Positions 8,358 through 16,715 of a stretch of DNA of 64,000 nucleotides are shown here, in pieces. The notes below the pieces were generated by a model. That model was not told where the DNA came from. It did no database searches and saw nothing but the letters and a program-made list of their open reading frames with translations. The translations under genes and the position numbers were made by a program. Every line of letters begins with the position of its first letter. The stretch's first letter is position 1. The stretch is from JALQXV01 sp051005235. GTDB lineage: Bacteria; Patescibacteriota; Saccharimonadia; Saccharimonadales; 2-12-FULL-41-12. The stretch spans positions 1 through 64,000 of the forward strand of contig JBPCJO010000040.1 in the NCBI GenBank assembly GCA_051005235.1, given 5' to 3'.

Positions 8358-9065
8358 TTAGCTAATTTTGGTACCAATGTCTTTACCAGAGACGGCGTCG
8401 TGAATAGCATTTTCGGAAGTCGCATTAAATACAACGACTTTCATACCGTGCTCCATGGCCAGGCCAATCGCGGCTTTGTCCATGACTTTGATGCTGGCAT
8501 TCTCGACGGCATGTTGAAAATCAAGCGTCTGATAGCGGATTGCGTCATCGTGGTGAGCCGGGTCTTTATCGTACACACCATCAACCTTTGTGGCCTTAAG
8601 AACAACTTGACAGTCAAGTTCAAGAGCCAGGGCAACGGCAGCGGTGTCAGTAGTTAAATATGGTCGGCCAATCCCGCCCGCCACAATTACCACCCGATCT
8701 TTTTCGAGATGTTTATTAGCTAATCGATGTACAAATGGTTCAGCAACCTGCTGGGCGAAGATATTACTAAGACAGCGCGTTTTAAGCCCTCGGTCTTCAA
8801 AAATATCGGTCAGCGCCAATGCGTTAATCAAAGTCGCTAACATACCCATGTGGTCAGCGGTAACGCGTTGAATGCCGTGGCCGGCCGTCTGGGCGCCACG
8901 TACAAAGTTACCGCCACCAACCATAATCACTACCTCGGTGCCAGAATCGACGGCCTTTTTAACTTCGGCCGCAAACCAAGCGGCCTGCTCGGGATCTATA
9001 CCATTGTCGTACTTACCAGCCAGTTGTTCACCAGAGAGTTTAAGAAGAACTCGTTTATATGCCAT
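8358..9065 (-). CDS. pyrH: UMP kinase
   Basis: PyrH phosphorylates UMP to UDP, feeding RNA, DNA and cell-wall sugar-nucleotide pools. The 235-residue protein begins MAYKRVLLKLSGEQLAGK. It has the amino-acid-kinase-fold glycine motifs KLSGEQ and VGGGNFVRG, and the segment TKVDGVYDKDPAHHDDA. The start at 9065 replaces a longer frame because it matches the family N-terminus. A TATAAT lies nine bases upstream. The window also holds pyrF and pyrE, though not adjacent. Confidence 0.95.
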   Translation of the reverse strand: MAYKRVLLKLSGEQLAGKYDNGIDPEQAAWFAAEVKKAVDSGTEVVIMVGGGNFVRGAQTAGHGIQRVTADHMGMLATLINALALTDIFEDRGLKTRCLSNIFAQQVAEPFVHRLANKHLEKDRVVIVAGGIGRPYLTTDTAAVALALELDCQVVLKATKVDGVYDKDPAHHDDAIRYQTLDFQHAVENASIKVMDKAAIGLAMEHGMKVVVFNATSENAIHDAVSGKDIGTKIS

Positions 9066-9147
9066 TAAATGAAAATTATAGCAGAACTGTGGAAAAACTC
9101 GACACGATTTCATAAAGATTTAATCTTTGGTTGCTACAGTTAATTAT

Positions 9148-9417
9148 ATGAACGGCAAACTCATGCACGATGAATCAGGTTACGGTGTACTGTTAGAGCA
9201 GATTATCCACCAAAACGACGTATTGCTCGAAAATATGGGCGAAATGCGTGATTCAGTACGGCTGATTCCTTCTATAATAATCAGGCTCACCACAATCGAG
9301 CAGGCAGTAGACACCCTTACTTTTGCTGTTACCGAAACAAACCGTGAGCTGCGACTTACCAACACAACAGTCGCCAACCACGAAGACCGCATTACCGTAC
9401 TGGAGCAACCAACATGA
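9148..9417 (+). CDS. coiled-coil hypothetical protein, 89 aa
   Basis: This small, mostly helical protein has leucine/isoleucine heptads over residues 25-85 (LIPSIIIRLTTIEQAVDTL). The start is placed at ATG 9148 rather than an upstream TTG. Its stop overlaps the ATG of the next coiled-coil gene (ATGA), implying translational coupling and perhaps a hetero-oligomer. I do not recognise a family, and no catalytic motif, signal peptide or membrane segment is seen. Confidence 0.65.
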   Translation: MNGKLMHDESGYGVLLEQIIHQNDVLLENMGEMRDSVRLIPSIIIRLTTIEQAVDTLTFAVTETNRELRLTNTTVANHEDRITVLEQPT

Positions 9418-9842
9418 GTGAAGCTGACCGTCTCTTTTTTATCGAGCAAATGGATGACACAGTTCGGCTTATCGGCGAAATGATCGCGCCGTTAGCCGAA
9501 GATATTGCCTGGATGAAGCCAAAAGTCGCAGAGATAGACGGCATCAAGGCCGATATTAGCATGATGAAACTGGCACTCACCGATACAAATAAGGACTTGG
9601 GCGCTATGCGGGTTGATATTCGTGAGTTACGCGTAGACGTGAACGAGTTACGTACAGATGTTAACGTATTGCGTACGGACGTAAATGGTTTACGTGTAGA
9701 CGTGAACGAGTTGCGCACAGATGTTGACGTGTTACGTACAGATGTTAATGGAATACGCGTAGATCTTACCCAAACAAACCGCGAAATGCGGCGTCAAAAT
9801 AATACTACTGAGCGGCGCTTAGTGGCACTTGAACACGCCTAG
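9414..9842 (+). CDS. coiled-coil repeat protein, 142 aa
   Basis: The C-terminal half is a run of heptads of the form LRVDVNE-LRTDVNV-LRTDVNG. At DNA level this is a 63-bp tandem repeat (three heptads) present twice in full and once in part at 9630-9767. The N-terminal 60 residues are amphipathic helix (LIGEMIAPLAEDIAW). It is coupled by ATGA overlap to the preceding coiled-coil gene, so the two probably form a rod or filament complex. Repeat number may vary between strains. The function is unknown; a tail-fibre-like or cytoskeletal role would be guesswork. Confidence 0.7.
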   Translation: MSEADRLFFIEQMDDTVRLIGEMIAPLAEDIAWMKPKVAEIDGIKADISMMKLALTDTNKDLGAMRVDIRELRVDVNELRTDVNVLRTDVNGLRVDVNELRTDVDVLRTDVNGIRVDLTQTNREMRRQNNTTERRLVALEHA

Positions 9843-9897
9843 AATCTGGCGAACTTCCTGATAGAATTTTCTGTAATTTGACGCTATACTACTACTG

Positions 9898-10701
9898 ATG
9901 AAAATCTACTCCTGGAACGTTAATGGCATACGGGCCGTCTGGAACAAAGGCATGTTCCAAAAGTTTATCGAAGAGCACGATCCAGACATTTTGTGCTTGC
10001 AAGAAACCAAAGCCCAAGAGGAGCAATCAGAGGTAGACATACAGAGCTACCACGAGTACTGGAACTCCGCGGTTAAAAAAGGCTACTCCGGAACAGCCAT
10101 TTTTACAAAAACCAAGCCGCTTGAAGTATTTAACGGTTTTCCTGATGTTATCGCCAAAAAGTATACCGCGATGGCCGATACATACGGCGATCCGCTACAA
10201 GAGGGCAGAGTGCTTACCGCCGAGTTCGAGGATTTCTATATAGTAACCGTCTACACACCGAACTCAAAAGGTGATCTCGGCCGCCTCAAACTGCGTCACG
10301 AACAGTGGGATAAAGCTTTTTTAGACTATGTAAAATTATTGGAGCTAAAAAAGCCAGTGATTTTTTGTGGTGATTTAAACGTTGCCCATACCGAAGATGA
10401 CCTTGCCAACCCCAAACCTAACATCGGTAAGCATGGTTTTACCGACGAGGAACGTGCCGGATTCCAGAATTTTCTAGATAATGGCTTTGTCGACTCCTTT
10501 CGTATGTTTACCCAAGGTAACGGCCATTACAGTTGGTGGACCCACTGGGCCAACGCCCGTGCCAGGAACGTCGGCTGGCGCATCGACTACTTTATGGTCT
10601 CAAAAAGCTTGCAACCACAGGTCAAAGAAGCAAAGATTCACGCTGATGTAATGGGTTCCGACCACTGTCCAGTCAGTATCACACTAACAACTGGTTCTTA
10701 A
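9898..10701 (+). CDS. xthA: exodeoxyribonuclease III (AP endonuclease)
   Basis: ExoIII cuts abasic sites and removes blocked 3' ends in base-excision repair. The 267-residue protein has the full exonuclease-endonuclease-phosphatase signature: WNVNGIRA, the metal-binding Glu in LQETKAQE, GDLNVAH, WRIDYFMVS and the catalytic SDHCPV near the end. Length and motif order are normal. TATACT at 9885-9890 ends seven bases before the ATG and no ribosome binding site is present, so the message is probably leaderless. It is monocistronic. Confidence 0.96.
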   Translation: MKIYSWNVNGIRAVWNKGMFQKFIEEHDPDILCLQETKAQEEQSEVDIQSYHEYWNSAVKKGYSGTAIFTKTKPLEVFNGFPDVIAKKYTAMADTYGDPLQEGRVLTAEFEDFYIVTVYTPNSKGDLGRLKLRHEQWDKAFLDYVKLLELKKPVIFCGDLNVAHTEDDLANPKPNIGKHGFTDEERAGFQNFLDNGFVDSFRMFTQGNGHYSWWTHWANARARNVGWRIDYFMVSKSLQPQVKEAKIHADVMGSDHCPVSITLTTGS

Positions 10702-10738
10702 GAGCCAAGTTCTAAAATAAGCACATCTTTGACGAACT

Positions 10739-10748
10739 ATGATATAAT
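10739..10748 (+). promoter_or_regulatory. extended -10 promoter of the DAHP synthase leader
   Basis: The sequence ATGATATAAT contains the extended -10 TG-A-TATAAT, with TATAAT at 10743-10748. The leader ATG starts six bases later, so transcription should begin at or next to the start codon. A TTGACG at 10729 is too close (eight bases) to act as the matching -35. Confidence 0.65.
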
Positions 10749-10754
10749 AAATGC

Positions 10755-10832
10755 ATGATTAAGCGTTATTTTGGATTTTTCTGGTTTACCGGCCCCCAAC
10801 TGGCGGTTAGTCTTGTGCGTATCAAAAAATAA
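10755..10832 (+). CDS. aromatic-rich leader peptide, 25 aa (attenuator)
   Basis: The short frame encodes MIKRYFGFFWFTG followed by a short tail ending in VRIKK. Six of the seven residues at positions 5-11 are aromatic (Y, F, F, F, W, F). It stands between a promoter and a terminator hairpin just upstream of a DAHP synthase gene, the first enzyme of aromatic biosynthesis. This matches the logic of Phe/Trp leader peptides: stalling at scarce aromatic codons would leave the TGGCGGT at 10801-10807 free to form an antiterminator. It is the clearest regulatory device in the window. Confidence 0.8.
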   Translation: MIKRYFGFFWFTGPQLAVSLVRIKK

Positions 10833-10854
10833 ATACAATCTTATACGACAACAC

Positions 10855-10876
10855 ACCGCCACAATGGCGGTTTTTT
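10855..10876 (+). terminator. attenuator terminator upstream of DAHP synthase
   Basis: The stem ACCGCCA (10855-10861) with TGGCGGT (10865-10871) is followed by a T-run. The same TGGCGGT occurs inside the leader peptide coding region at 10801-10807, so ACCGCCA can pair with either copy. These two mutually exclusive pairings are the hallmark of transcription attenuation. Confidence 0.82.
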
Positions 10877-10903
10877 AATGTAAACGAAATAAGGATAAGA
10901 ACT

Positions 10904-12175
10904 ATGTCACCCGAGACAGGCAATATACATAAATCCACTATCTTGGCAGAGGCAGAGATGATCAGTCAAGAGTTAACCGGTGTCCAATATGAAGCTGCTG
11001 CCGCCTTTGAGCACGTAATGGCAGAACGGCTGAGTAACTCCCGGGAGCGCTTTGACGACCAGTTAGCCACACCTGTCGACCAATCCACTGCAGTAGATAC
11101 TAACAATGTTGAGCCAATACCCGTAATTACGCCAGCTATGCTCGAAGCCGTTTTGCCGTTGACGCAAGAGTCGTTAGACACCACGGTGAAGGCCCGCAAT
11201 GCCATCGGCGATATATTAACCGGTAAAAGTGACCGATTATTGGTTGTAGTGGGGCCGTGCTCAATACACGATCCAGAATCTGCCATTGCGTACGCCCACG
11301 AAGTTAAAAAAATGCGTGAGGAATATGGGGAATATCTCGAAATCGTCATGCGTTTTTACCCCGAGAAACCGCGCACCGAGTTGGGTTGGAAGGGGCTTAT
11401 TTATGATCCGCGTCTCGATCAAAGCAACGACATTAATCTTGGCGTCACGTTATCACGCTTGCTAGCCTGCCAAATCACGAACATGGGCGTACCAATCGCA
11501 ATGGAACGCCTTAACGCCTACACGCCACAATACTTTAACGGCTTAGTTGCCTATGATGCGATCGGCGCTCGCAATACCACCGACCAGAAAGCCCGCGAGT
11601 ACGCCTCTGGCACCTCTTCGCCCGTGGGCTTTAAAAATACACCCGAAGGCAGCGTCAAAGCCGCCACCGAAGCAGTCAAGGTTGCCAATGCTCCCCACGT
11701 CTTTTTGGGTATCAATACTAACGGCTTACCCATGCAAGTTCAAACTACCGGTAACAATTTGGCTCACGTCATTTTAAGAGGTGACCAGCAGGGGCCTAAT
11801 TATTCCCCAGAACACCTCGAGAAGTGCTTACAGCGACTCCAAGCTAAAGAACTGCTCAACGCTATTGTTATAGATGCTTCCCACGGCAACAATATTGCCA
11901 TTAACCCGATTACCGACGAAAAAGATCCAGTCGGGCAGATTGAAGTTATTAAAGATGTCTCTAAACAAAAAATGCTTGGCCAGGTTGCCATCTGCGGTGT
12001 CATGATTGAAAGCAACCTCCTAGCCGGCAAACAGGAATTTACCGCTGGCGAAACTGACATTTCTCAACTTGAACCTGGACTCAGCATTACCGACGCCGGT
12101 GTCGGTGTTCCTGATACAAAACGTATGCTCGGGCTGCTGCAAGGCGCGGTAATTGTCCGGCATACGCTAGAATAA
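10904..12175 (+). CDS. 3-deoxy-7-phosphoheptulonate (DAHP) synthase, type I
   Basis: The enzyme condenses phosphoenolpyruvate and erythrose 4-phosphate in the first step of the shikimate pathway. The core resembles AroF/AroG/AroH: VVVGPCSIHDP, EKPRTELGWKGLIYDP, GARNTTDQKAREYASGTSSP and IDASHGNN. At 423 residues it is about 70 longer than the E. coli enzymes because of an N-terminal extension of unknown role. It is preceded by the aromatic leader peptide and terminator, so expression is probably controlled by aromatic aminoacyl-tRNA supply. No other shikimate gene is in the window. Confidence 0.93.
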   Translation: MSPETGNIHKSTILAEAEMISQELTGVQYEAAAAFEHVMAERLSNSRERFDDQLATPVDQSTAVDTNNVEPIPVITPAMLEAVLPLTQESLDTTVKARNAIGDILTGKSDRLLVVVGPCSIHDPESAIAYAHEVKKMREEYGEYLEIVMRFYPEKPRTELGWKGLIYDPRLDQSNDINLGVTLSRLLACQITNMGVPIAMERLNAYTPQYFNGLVAYDAIGARNTTDQKAREYASGTSSPVGFKNTPEGSVKAATEAVKVANAPHVFLGINTNGLPMQVQTTGNNLAHVILRGDQQGPNYSPEHLEKCLQRLQAKELLNAIVIDASHGNNIAINPITDEKDPVGQIEVIKDVSKQKMLGQVAICGVMIESNLLAGKQEFTAGETDISQLEPGLSITDAGVGVPDTKRMLGLLQGAVIVRHTLE

Positions 12176-12179
12176 GGGT

Positions 12180-12812
12180 ATGAAACTTTATTTATCGTCA
12201 TATCAGCTTCCGACCCCAGAAGATGTGCTACGGTTAATCGGTAAGCCTGTCACGGATATCCGTTTGGCGCTTATCCCTAATGCTAAGGATTACTACGCTG
12301 AGCGGGCGCGCAATGTGAAAATGGCCGAAAAAGCAGCCTATCTAAAAACCCACGGCATACAATCTGAACCAGTTGATTTAATGCGATTTTCTGATGCGGC
12401 GATCCTCCGTGACAAACTCCGGACATTTGACGGTCTCTGGGTAATTGGTGGTAACACCTTTTGTCTCCGTTATGCAATGCAGCACAGCGGTTTTGACCAG
12501 ATAGCCGCTCAACTACTCACCGACGATGGGCTGGTGTACATCGGCGAAAGCGCAGGTGCCTGCGTGGTTGGCACTAACTTAAAAGGATTGGAAGACGCCG
12601 ACAACCCCGCCTTTACCGAGCAGATAATCTGGAAGGGTCTCGGCTTATTGCCAAACATTATTTCACCGCACGCTGACAATCCAATGTACGCTGATGATAT
12701 CGCGCACCTCCGTGAGCTATATAAAGACGATCCGTCGCTTTTAGAACTAAACGACGACCAGGCGCTAGTCGTAGATAATGACAGGCAGACCCTTGTGAGG
12801 CGAGTAGACTAA
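12180..12812 (+). CDS. peptidase S51 (PepE/cyanophycinase-like) family protein
   Basis: This 210-residue protein has the class-I glutamine-amidotransferase-like fold of the S51 serine peptidases. The nucleophile elbow is GESAGA (YIGESAGACVVG). A downstream His in ISPHADNP completes the expected pair, and WVIGGNTFCLRY matches the family's GG-N motif. Known S51 members cleave Asp-X dipeptides. The gene starts five bases after the DAHP synthase stop and abuts the next gene, suggesting one operon, though no metabolic link is obvious. Substrate specificity is not predictable. Confidence 0.85.
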   Translation: MKLYLSSYQLPTPEDVLRLIGKPVTDIRLALIPNAKDYYAERARNVKMAEKAAYLKTHGIQSEPVDLMRFSDAAILRDKLRTFDGLWVIGGNTFCLRYAMQHSGFDQIAAQLLTDDGLVYIGESAGACVVGTNLKGLEDADNPAFTEQIIWKGLGLLPNIISPHADNPMYADDIAHLRELYKDDPSLLELNDDQALVVDNDRQTLVRRVD

Positions 12813-12813
12813 C

Positions 12814-13581
12814 ATGGCTGCCGATCAAAACTACTTACAGCAAACTACCGATCCGCTTTTTCCAAATCTTTTGTGGAGCCGCCCCGAGACTAAGCATGGT
12901 GCCGGCAAACTACTGATTATCGGCGGTCAAGCCCAAGAATTTATTCACGTTGCCGAAAGCTTTATGCAAGCCGATCAGGCTGGCGCTGGCACTATCCGTG
13001 TATTAATGCCCGACAGTACCCGCAAACTTACAAAAATGTTACCCAATATTGAATATGCACCGGCCAACGCCAGCGGCAGCTTCGCCAAGACAGCTCTGGC
13101 CGAGCTATTATCTGCCAGTCAGTGGGCCGACACCGTACTGTTAGCCGGCGACATTGGTAAAAACAGTGAAACCAACCTCATGCTCGAAAGCTTTATGACC
13201 ACTTATACCGGTCCACTCGTTATCGCTTCGCTGGCAATGCAAAGCGTAACGATGCCGCTAGCGGACCTGTTTTTAAGAGACAGTACATCACTCATAGTGA
13301 CGCGCAGCGAACTTCAGAAAATCGGTATCGAGCTTAAGCTCGAAAAAGCAGTTACTTCTACCGTTAATAATTCTGAACTGGCTGCCATACTCCATAAACT
13401 TACGACAGATTATGCACTTAACCTGGTAGTTGCCGACGATAGCCAAACCTGGAATGCCTACCGCGGCCAGGTGGCATTGACCAACAACGCCGCAGCTTAT
13501 ACCGCCGCTCAGGTCGCCGTTTGGACCATGCAAAACCCAGCCAAACTTTTTGAGGCAACCACGACAGCCGTTTATTGCTAG
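12814..13581 (+). CDS. hypothetical protein, possibly NAD(P)H-hydrate dehydratase/ribokinase-like fold
   Basis: Residues 25-65 (KHGAGKLLIIGGQAQEFIHVA, then a segment containing QAGAGTIRVLMPDS) resemble the start of the YjeF C-terminal domain, the ADP-dependent NAD(P)H-hydrate dehydratase. The C-terminal GD-containing ATP-site motif of that family is not visible. It may therefore be a diverged or inactive relative. The 255-residue protein is soluble and abuts the S51 peptidase gene. The assignment is remote and based on pattern memory only; another Rossmann-like fold is possible. Confidence 0.5.
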   Translation: MAADQNYLQQTTDPLFPNLLWSRPETKHGAGKLLIIGGQAQEFIHVAESFMQADQAGAGTIRVLMPDSTRKLTKMLPNIEYAPANASGSFAKTALAELLSASQWADTVLLAGDIGKNSETNLMLESFMTTYTGPLVIASLAMQSVTMPLADLFLRDSTSLIVTRSELQKIGIELKLEKAVTSTVNNSELAAILHKLTTDYALNLVVADDSQTWNAYRGQVALTNNAAAYTAAQVAVWTMQNPAKLFEATTTAVYC

Positions 13582-13609
13582 TACGACTTTTCATAGATCC
13601 AATCTGGGT

Positions 13610-13657
13610 ACTATGATTTTGACACTAATATGTACATATCGGTGTCAAAATCATAGT
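13610..13657. repeat. palindrome family 2 copy
   Basis: A perfect 16-bp stem (ACTATGATTTTGACAC with GTGTCAAAATCATAGT) encloses a 16-base loop containing the self-complementary ATATGTACATAT. Related copies lie at 22184 and 61662. It sits after the preceding operon and 18 bases before the next start, so it may terminate transcription. Confidence 0.75.
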
Positions 13658-13675
13658 CATGTTAGATAAGTTATT

Positions 13676-14950
13676 GTGAACGAACAGTTGCTTCAATACA
13701 GTAAACATATGCTGCAATTACCTAACACCGAAAAATCATTTTGGCGAGAAGCTTATAAAGAATCGTTGTACCCGCAGTTGAGTCAAGATTTACGGTTCGA
13801 CGTGGTCATCGTAGGCGCCGGAATTACGGGCTTAACCGCAGCCTATTTGCTTAAAAAATCCGGCTATACTGTTGCCGTACTCGAAAAGGACACAGTAGGC
13901 GGCGGAACCACAGGCCGCACCACCGGCAAAGTGACTGCCCAACATAACCTTATATACCGCGATCTGCAAAACCGGCTTGGCAAAAAAACAGCTAAAACAT
14001 ACGGTGAAGCCAACCTGGCAGCCGTCGCCCAAGTAGCCAACATCATTACAAAAGAGAAAATCAACTGCGACTGGCAGCAAAAAGATAACTATGTATTTAC
14101 CGATAATCCAGATAAAATAGGGTACTTTAAAGAGGAGGCTAAAACGGCAGCTAATTTAGGTTTACCGGCGAGCTTCGAAACCTCTACTCCGCTGCCATTC
14201 AACGTAAAAGCAGCCGTCAAATTTACCAGCCAAGACCAAGGCAGCCTGCACGCTCAAAAATATGTGATTGGGCTTGCCCAAGCAATTAACGGCCAAGGTA
14301 GTTGTGTGTTCGAAAACAGCAACGTTACCGGCATTCGTGACGGTAAGCCGGGGAGTGTCAAAACAAGCCAAGCAACTATAACCGCCACCGACATAATTGT
14401 TGCCACAAATGTACCAACCTGGCCGCTTATCGGTCGCGGAGGCTACTGTATGCTTGAGTATCCAAAAGAATCCTACCTTATCGCCGGGCCGCTTAAAAAA
14501 GAGGTCGGCGGTATGTATATATCTCCCGACAAAAACCATTACTCTATACTGCCTGCCGAAAGTAACGGAAAACAAATGTTACTGATTGGCGGAAAAGGCC
14601 ATATCTCTGGGCTGAGCGGTAATACACACGACCGCTACCAGCAACTAGCCAATTATGCCGAGGAGCATTTTGGATTAACCTCAATTACGCACCGCTGGTC
14701 CGACCGAGACTATTTATCGTACGACAGTATTCCGTTAGTCGGTAAATTATACCCATGGTCAAAGCACCTGTATGTGGCTACGGCCTTTATGAAATGGGGC
14801 TTGTCCAACGGAACGGCTGCTGCCATGATTCTACACGATTTGATAGCCGGTAAAGATAATGCCTGGGCCGCAACGTTTGACTCTACCCGCTTAAAGCCAG
14901 TTACTTCGATTCCACGCGTGGCAGCAAAATACCTCCGTGGAGACGGTTAA
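13676..14950 (+). CDS. FAD-dependent oxidoreductase, DAO/GlpO family
   Basis: The protein has the Rossmann dinucleotide motif GAGITGLTAAYLLKKSGYTV near residue 43 followed by the acidic end of strand 2 (VLEKD). A GGGTTGRTTGKVTAQHN segment is typical of DAO-type enzymes fused to or related to Rieske oxidoreductases. The C-terminus lacks the Rieske iron-sulfur domain (no CxH...CxxH). The start is a GTG. The substrate is unknown; an amine or amino acid is likely. The C-terminal KWGLSNGTAAAMILHDLI is the usual FAD-contacting end of the family. Confidence 0.85.
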   Translation: MNEQLLQYSKHMLQLPNTEKSFWREAYKESLYPQLSQDLRFDVVIVGAGITGLTAAYLLKKSGYTVAVLEKDTVGGGTTGRTTGKVTAQHNLIYRDLQNRLGKKTAKTYGEANLAAVAQVANIITKEKINCDWQQKDNYVFTDNPDKIGYFKEEAKTAANLGLPASFETSTPLPFNVKAAVKFTSQDQGSLHAQKYVIGLAQAINGQGSCVFENSNVTGIRDGKPGSVKTSQATITATDIIVATNVPTWPLIGRGGYCMLEYPKESYLIAGPLKKEVGGMYISPDKNHYSILPAESNGKQMLLIGGKGHISGLSGNTHDRYQQLANYAEEHFGLTSITHRWSDRDYLSYDSIPLVGKLYPWSKHLYVATAFMKWGLSNGTAAAMILHDLIAGKDNAWAATFDSTRLKPVTSIPRVAAKYLRGDG

Positions 14951-14982
14951 ATAACCATTACCAATGGACTAACAGGAGCTGA

Positions 14983-16095
14983 TTACACTCGTTTTTTAGC
15001 AAAGTAAAAGGGGTACAGCAGCAGACTTACCAATGCATCTAACATATACACGCTGTATAGCGGTATAGTGATCAGAATAGCCCGCAGCTTGGCAAAGATT
15101 TGTTGGGACCGGTCAAATAGTATATTGAGCAACATTAATACCATAAACGTAAAAAAGGCCAGTAGCAGATAGTCATAGGCATGATATGCTACTGCCAAAT
15201 AAGCCATGTACGTAATGACCAGTGGTTGCAAAACGAGCAGTAAACTTTTGAGTGAAACGCCAGGAAGTCGCTGAGCTAAACGCATTTTATACGGAATAGC
15301 ATTTGCTGTAATGACAACCGTTTCTCCAAAGGCCAGTTGGTTCAGTATGCCTCTTTTTTTTAAGACGTTATGAAACGCCCGACTATCGTTAATTACTTTT
15401 TTAAAGTCTTCCTTTAGATCCTTAATTAGAGATTTTTGATAAATAGCTGCGTGATTATAAGTTGATACCGTTTTATCAAAGCGATTAGCTTTTTTAGCAG
15501 ATAAGTCTAAACGTTCCCGGGTTTGCTGCAGTAACCCGCCAACGGTATCGTTGTGCCGAATCTGGATATTAGGCAAAAGGGCAGTCACCCCAGTATTTTG
15601 AGCGAGATACTGATTTGCCTGGTGTAAACTTGTACGTTGCAGCGTTCCACCCGCATCCATAACCAGCAGCCAATCACTCTTAGCGTGCGTTTTTACTGCC
15701 TGAAGTATCGCAGTCGAACGATCAGATTGCTTTGATCTTGCCACCAACCGAATAGACTTTTTAGGATTATCTGCAACAAAAGCCCGGACGGCAGCAACCG
15801 TACAGTCGGTTGAGCCATTATCGACTATAATAAGCCGCACATTGCGGTAAGATTGCTTTACAACACTGCGCAGAGACTGCTCAATAACTCCAGCGCTGTT
15901 ATGGCTATAGATAATTATGTCCATATACGGACGGGCGCGGTTCCGGGCAGATTGAGCCTTAGTTTTTGGCTGCCGTTTAATCGCTTTTAGCTTTTGTATA
16001 TCTTTTACGCTTGCCCGTCCGAAATTAAATAAGGTAGACGCCACCGATTCGGCAATAATAAGAAAAAATATAACATACATAACCTGCGCGAACAT
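14983..16095 (-). CDS. membrane-anchored family 2 glycosyltransferase
   Basis: The 370-residue protein starts with a membrane helix (MFAQVMYVIFFLIIAESV). It then has a GT2 fold: MDIIIYSHNSAGVIEQSLRS, IIVDNGSTD and WLLVMDAGG in the position of the DxD motif, here DAGG rather than DxD. Two or three C-terminal membrane helices follow. It is the third gene of a minus-strand operon after an LPXTG protein and a sortase, so it may glycosylate a surface protein or polymer. The weak DxD leaves sugar-nucleotide use open. Confidence 0.8.
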   Translation of the reverse strand: MFAQVMYVIFFLIIAESVASTLFNFGRASVKDIQKLKAIKRQPKTKAQSARNRARPYMDIIIYSHNSAGVIEQSLRSVVKQSYRNVRLIIVDNGSTDCTVAAVRAFVADNPKKSIRLVARSKQSDRSTAILQAVKTHAKSDWLLVMDAGGTLQRTSLHQANQYLAQNTGVTALLPNIQIRHNDTVGGLLQQTRERLDLSAKKANRFDKTVSTYNHAAIYQKSLIKDLKEDFKKVINDSRAFHNVLKKRGILNQLAFGETVVITANAIPYKMRLAQRLPGVSLKSLLLVLQPLVITYMAYLAVAYHAYDYLLLAFFTFMVLMLLNILFDRSQQIFAKLRAILITIPLYSVYMLDALVSLLLYPFYFAKKRV

Positions 16096-16098
16096 TTT

Positions 16099-16692
16099 TT
16101 ATGTTACCTTATCGAGTTTAAAGTTAAACATCTGGCGAACTTCGTTCCAACGTCCGCTACAGGTCTGAACCGATACCGTCGGAGCGCCGTCATACCGAAA
16201 TACCGAATTATCCTCTGGTGTCAGTTTTTCGGTGCTCTGATATACATACGTGAAGACGTGGCCACTATCCCCAAACAATTGCATGGTATCGCCGGGCTGG
16301 AGGTCAGGGAGGCCGCCAAAGACCCAATCATATTTATGGCCGTATATAAGCGTATTGCCCTCAAAGTCGTTCGGTACCATGCTAGGCAGTGCGTAGTGGG
16401 CATGGTTATCGCTCAACGTCCAGGTTTTCTTTTGTGGGTCGTAGGTGCCGTCCGATATCGGCAAATCTATCGCTAAGCGGGGAATCACAATGCGCGTTGG
16501 CTTAGCACTGATGATCTTGATCTCTGGCTCGGGCGGCTCCGGCGCGGGAGCCAGGGCCTGTAAGGTTGGGGAGGGCTCGATATTTTGGAATAATTGGACG
16601 CCAAAAGCCTGGACGACAAATAACAGTGTCAGCGCGTAGAGGGCGCTGACACTGCAATAGAATCGGATTTTACTGATAATACGGCGCGACAC
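16099..16692 (-). CDS. sortase
   Basis: Sortases are extracytoplasmic cysteine transpeptidases that join LPXTG-type proteins to the cell wall or to each other. This 197-residue protein has an N-terminal signal anchor (SALYALTLLFVVQAFGV), the catalytic His in IYGHKYDWVFG and the Cys in VQTCSGRW, with an Arg a few residues later. All three catalytic residues are present. It lies between the LPXTG protein gene upstream and the glycosyltransferase downstream, so that protein is its probable substrate. Confidence 0.88.
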   Translation of the reverse strand: MSRRIISKIRFYCSVSALYALTLLFVVQAFGVQLFQNIEPSPTLQALAPAPEPPEPEIKIISAKPTRIVIPRLAIDLPISDGTYDPQKKTWTLSDNHAHYALPSMVPNDFEGNTLIYGHKYDWVFGGLPDLQPGDTMQLFGDSGHVFTYVYQSTEKLTPEDNSVFRYDGAPTVSVQTCSGRWNEVRQMFNFKLDKVT

Positions 16693-16715
16693 GAGGGTCT
16701 TTCTTTCTACGTCGT

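Noticed and set aside
10729..10734. TTGACG as -35 element of the DAHP leader promoter
   Set aside because: It lies only eight bases from TATAAT. The extended -10 TG is a better explanation for promoter activity.
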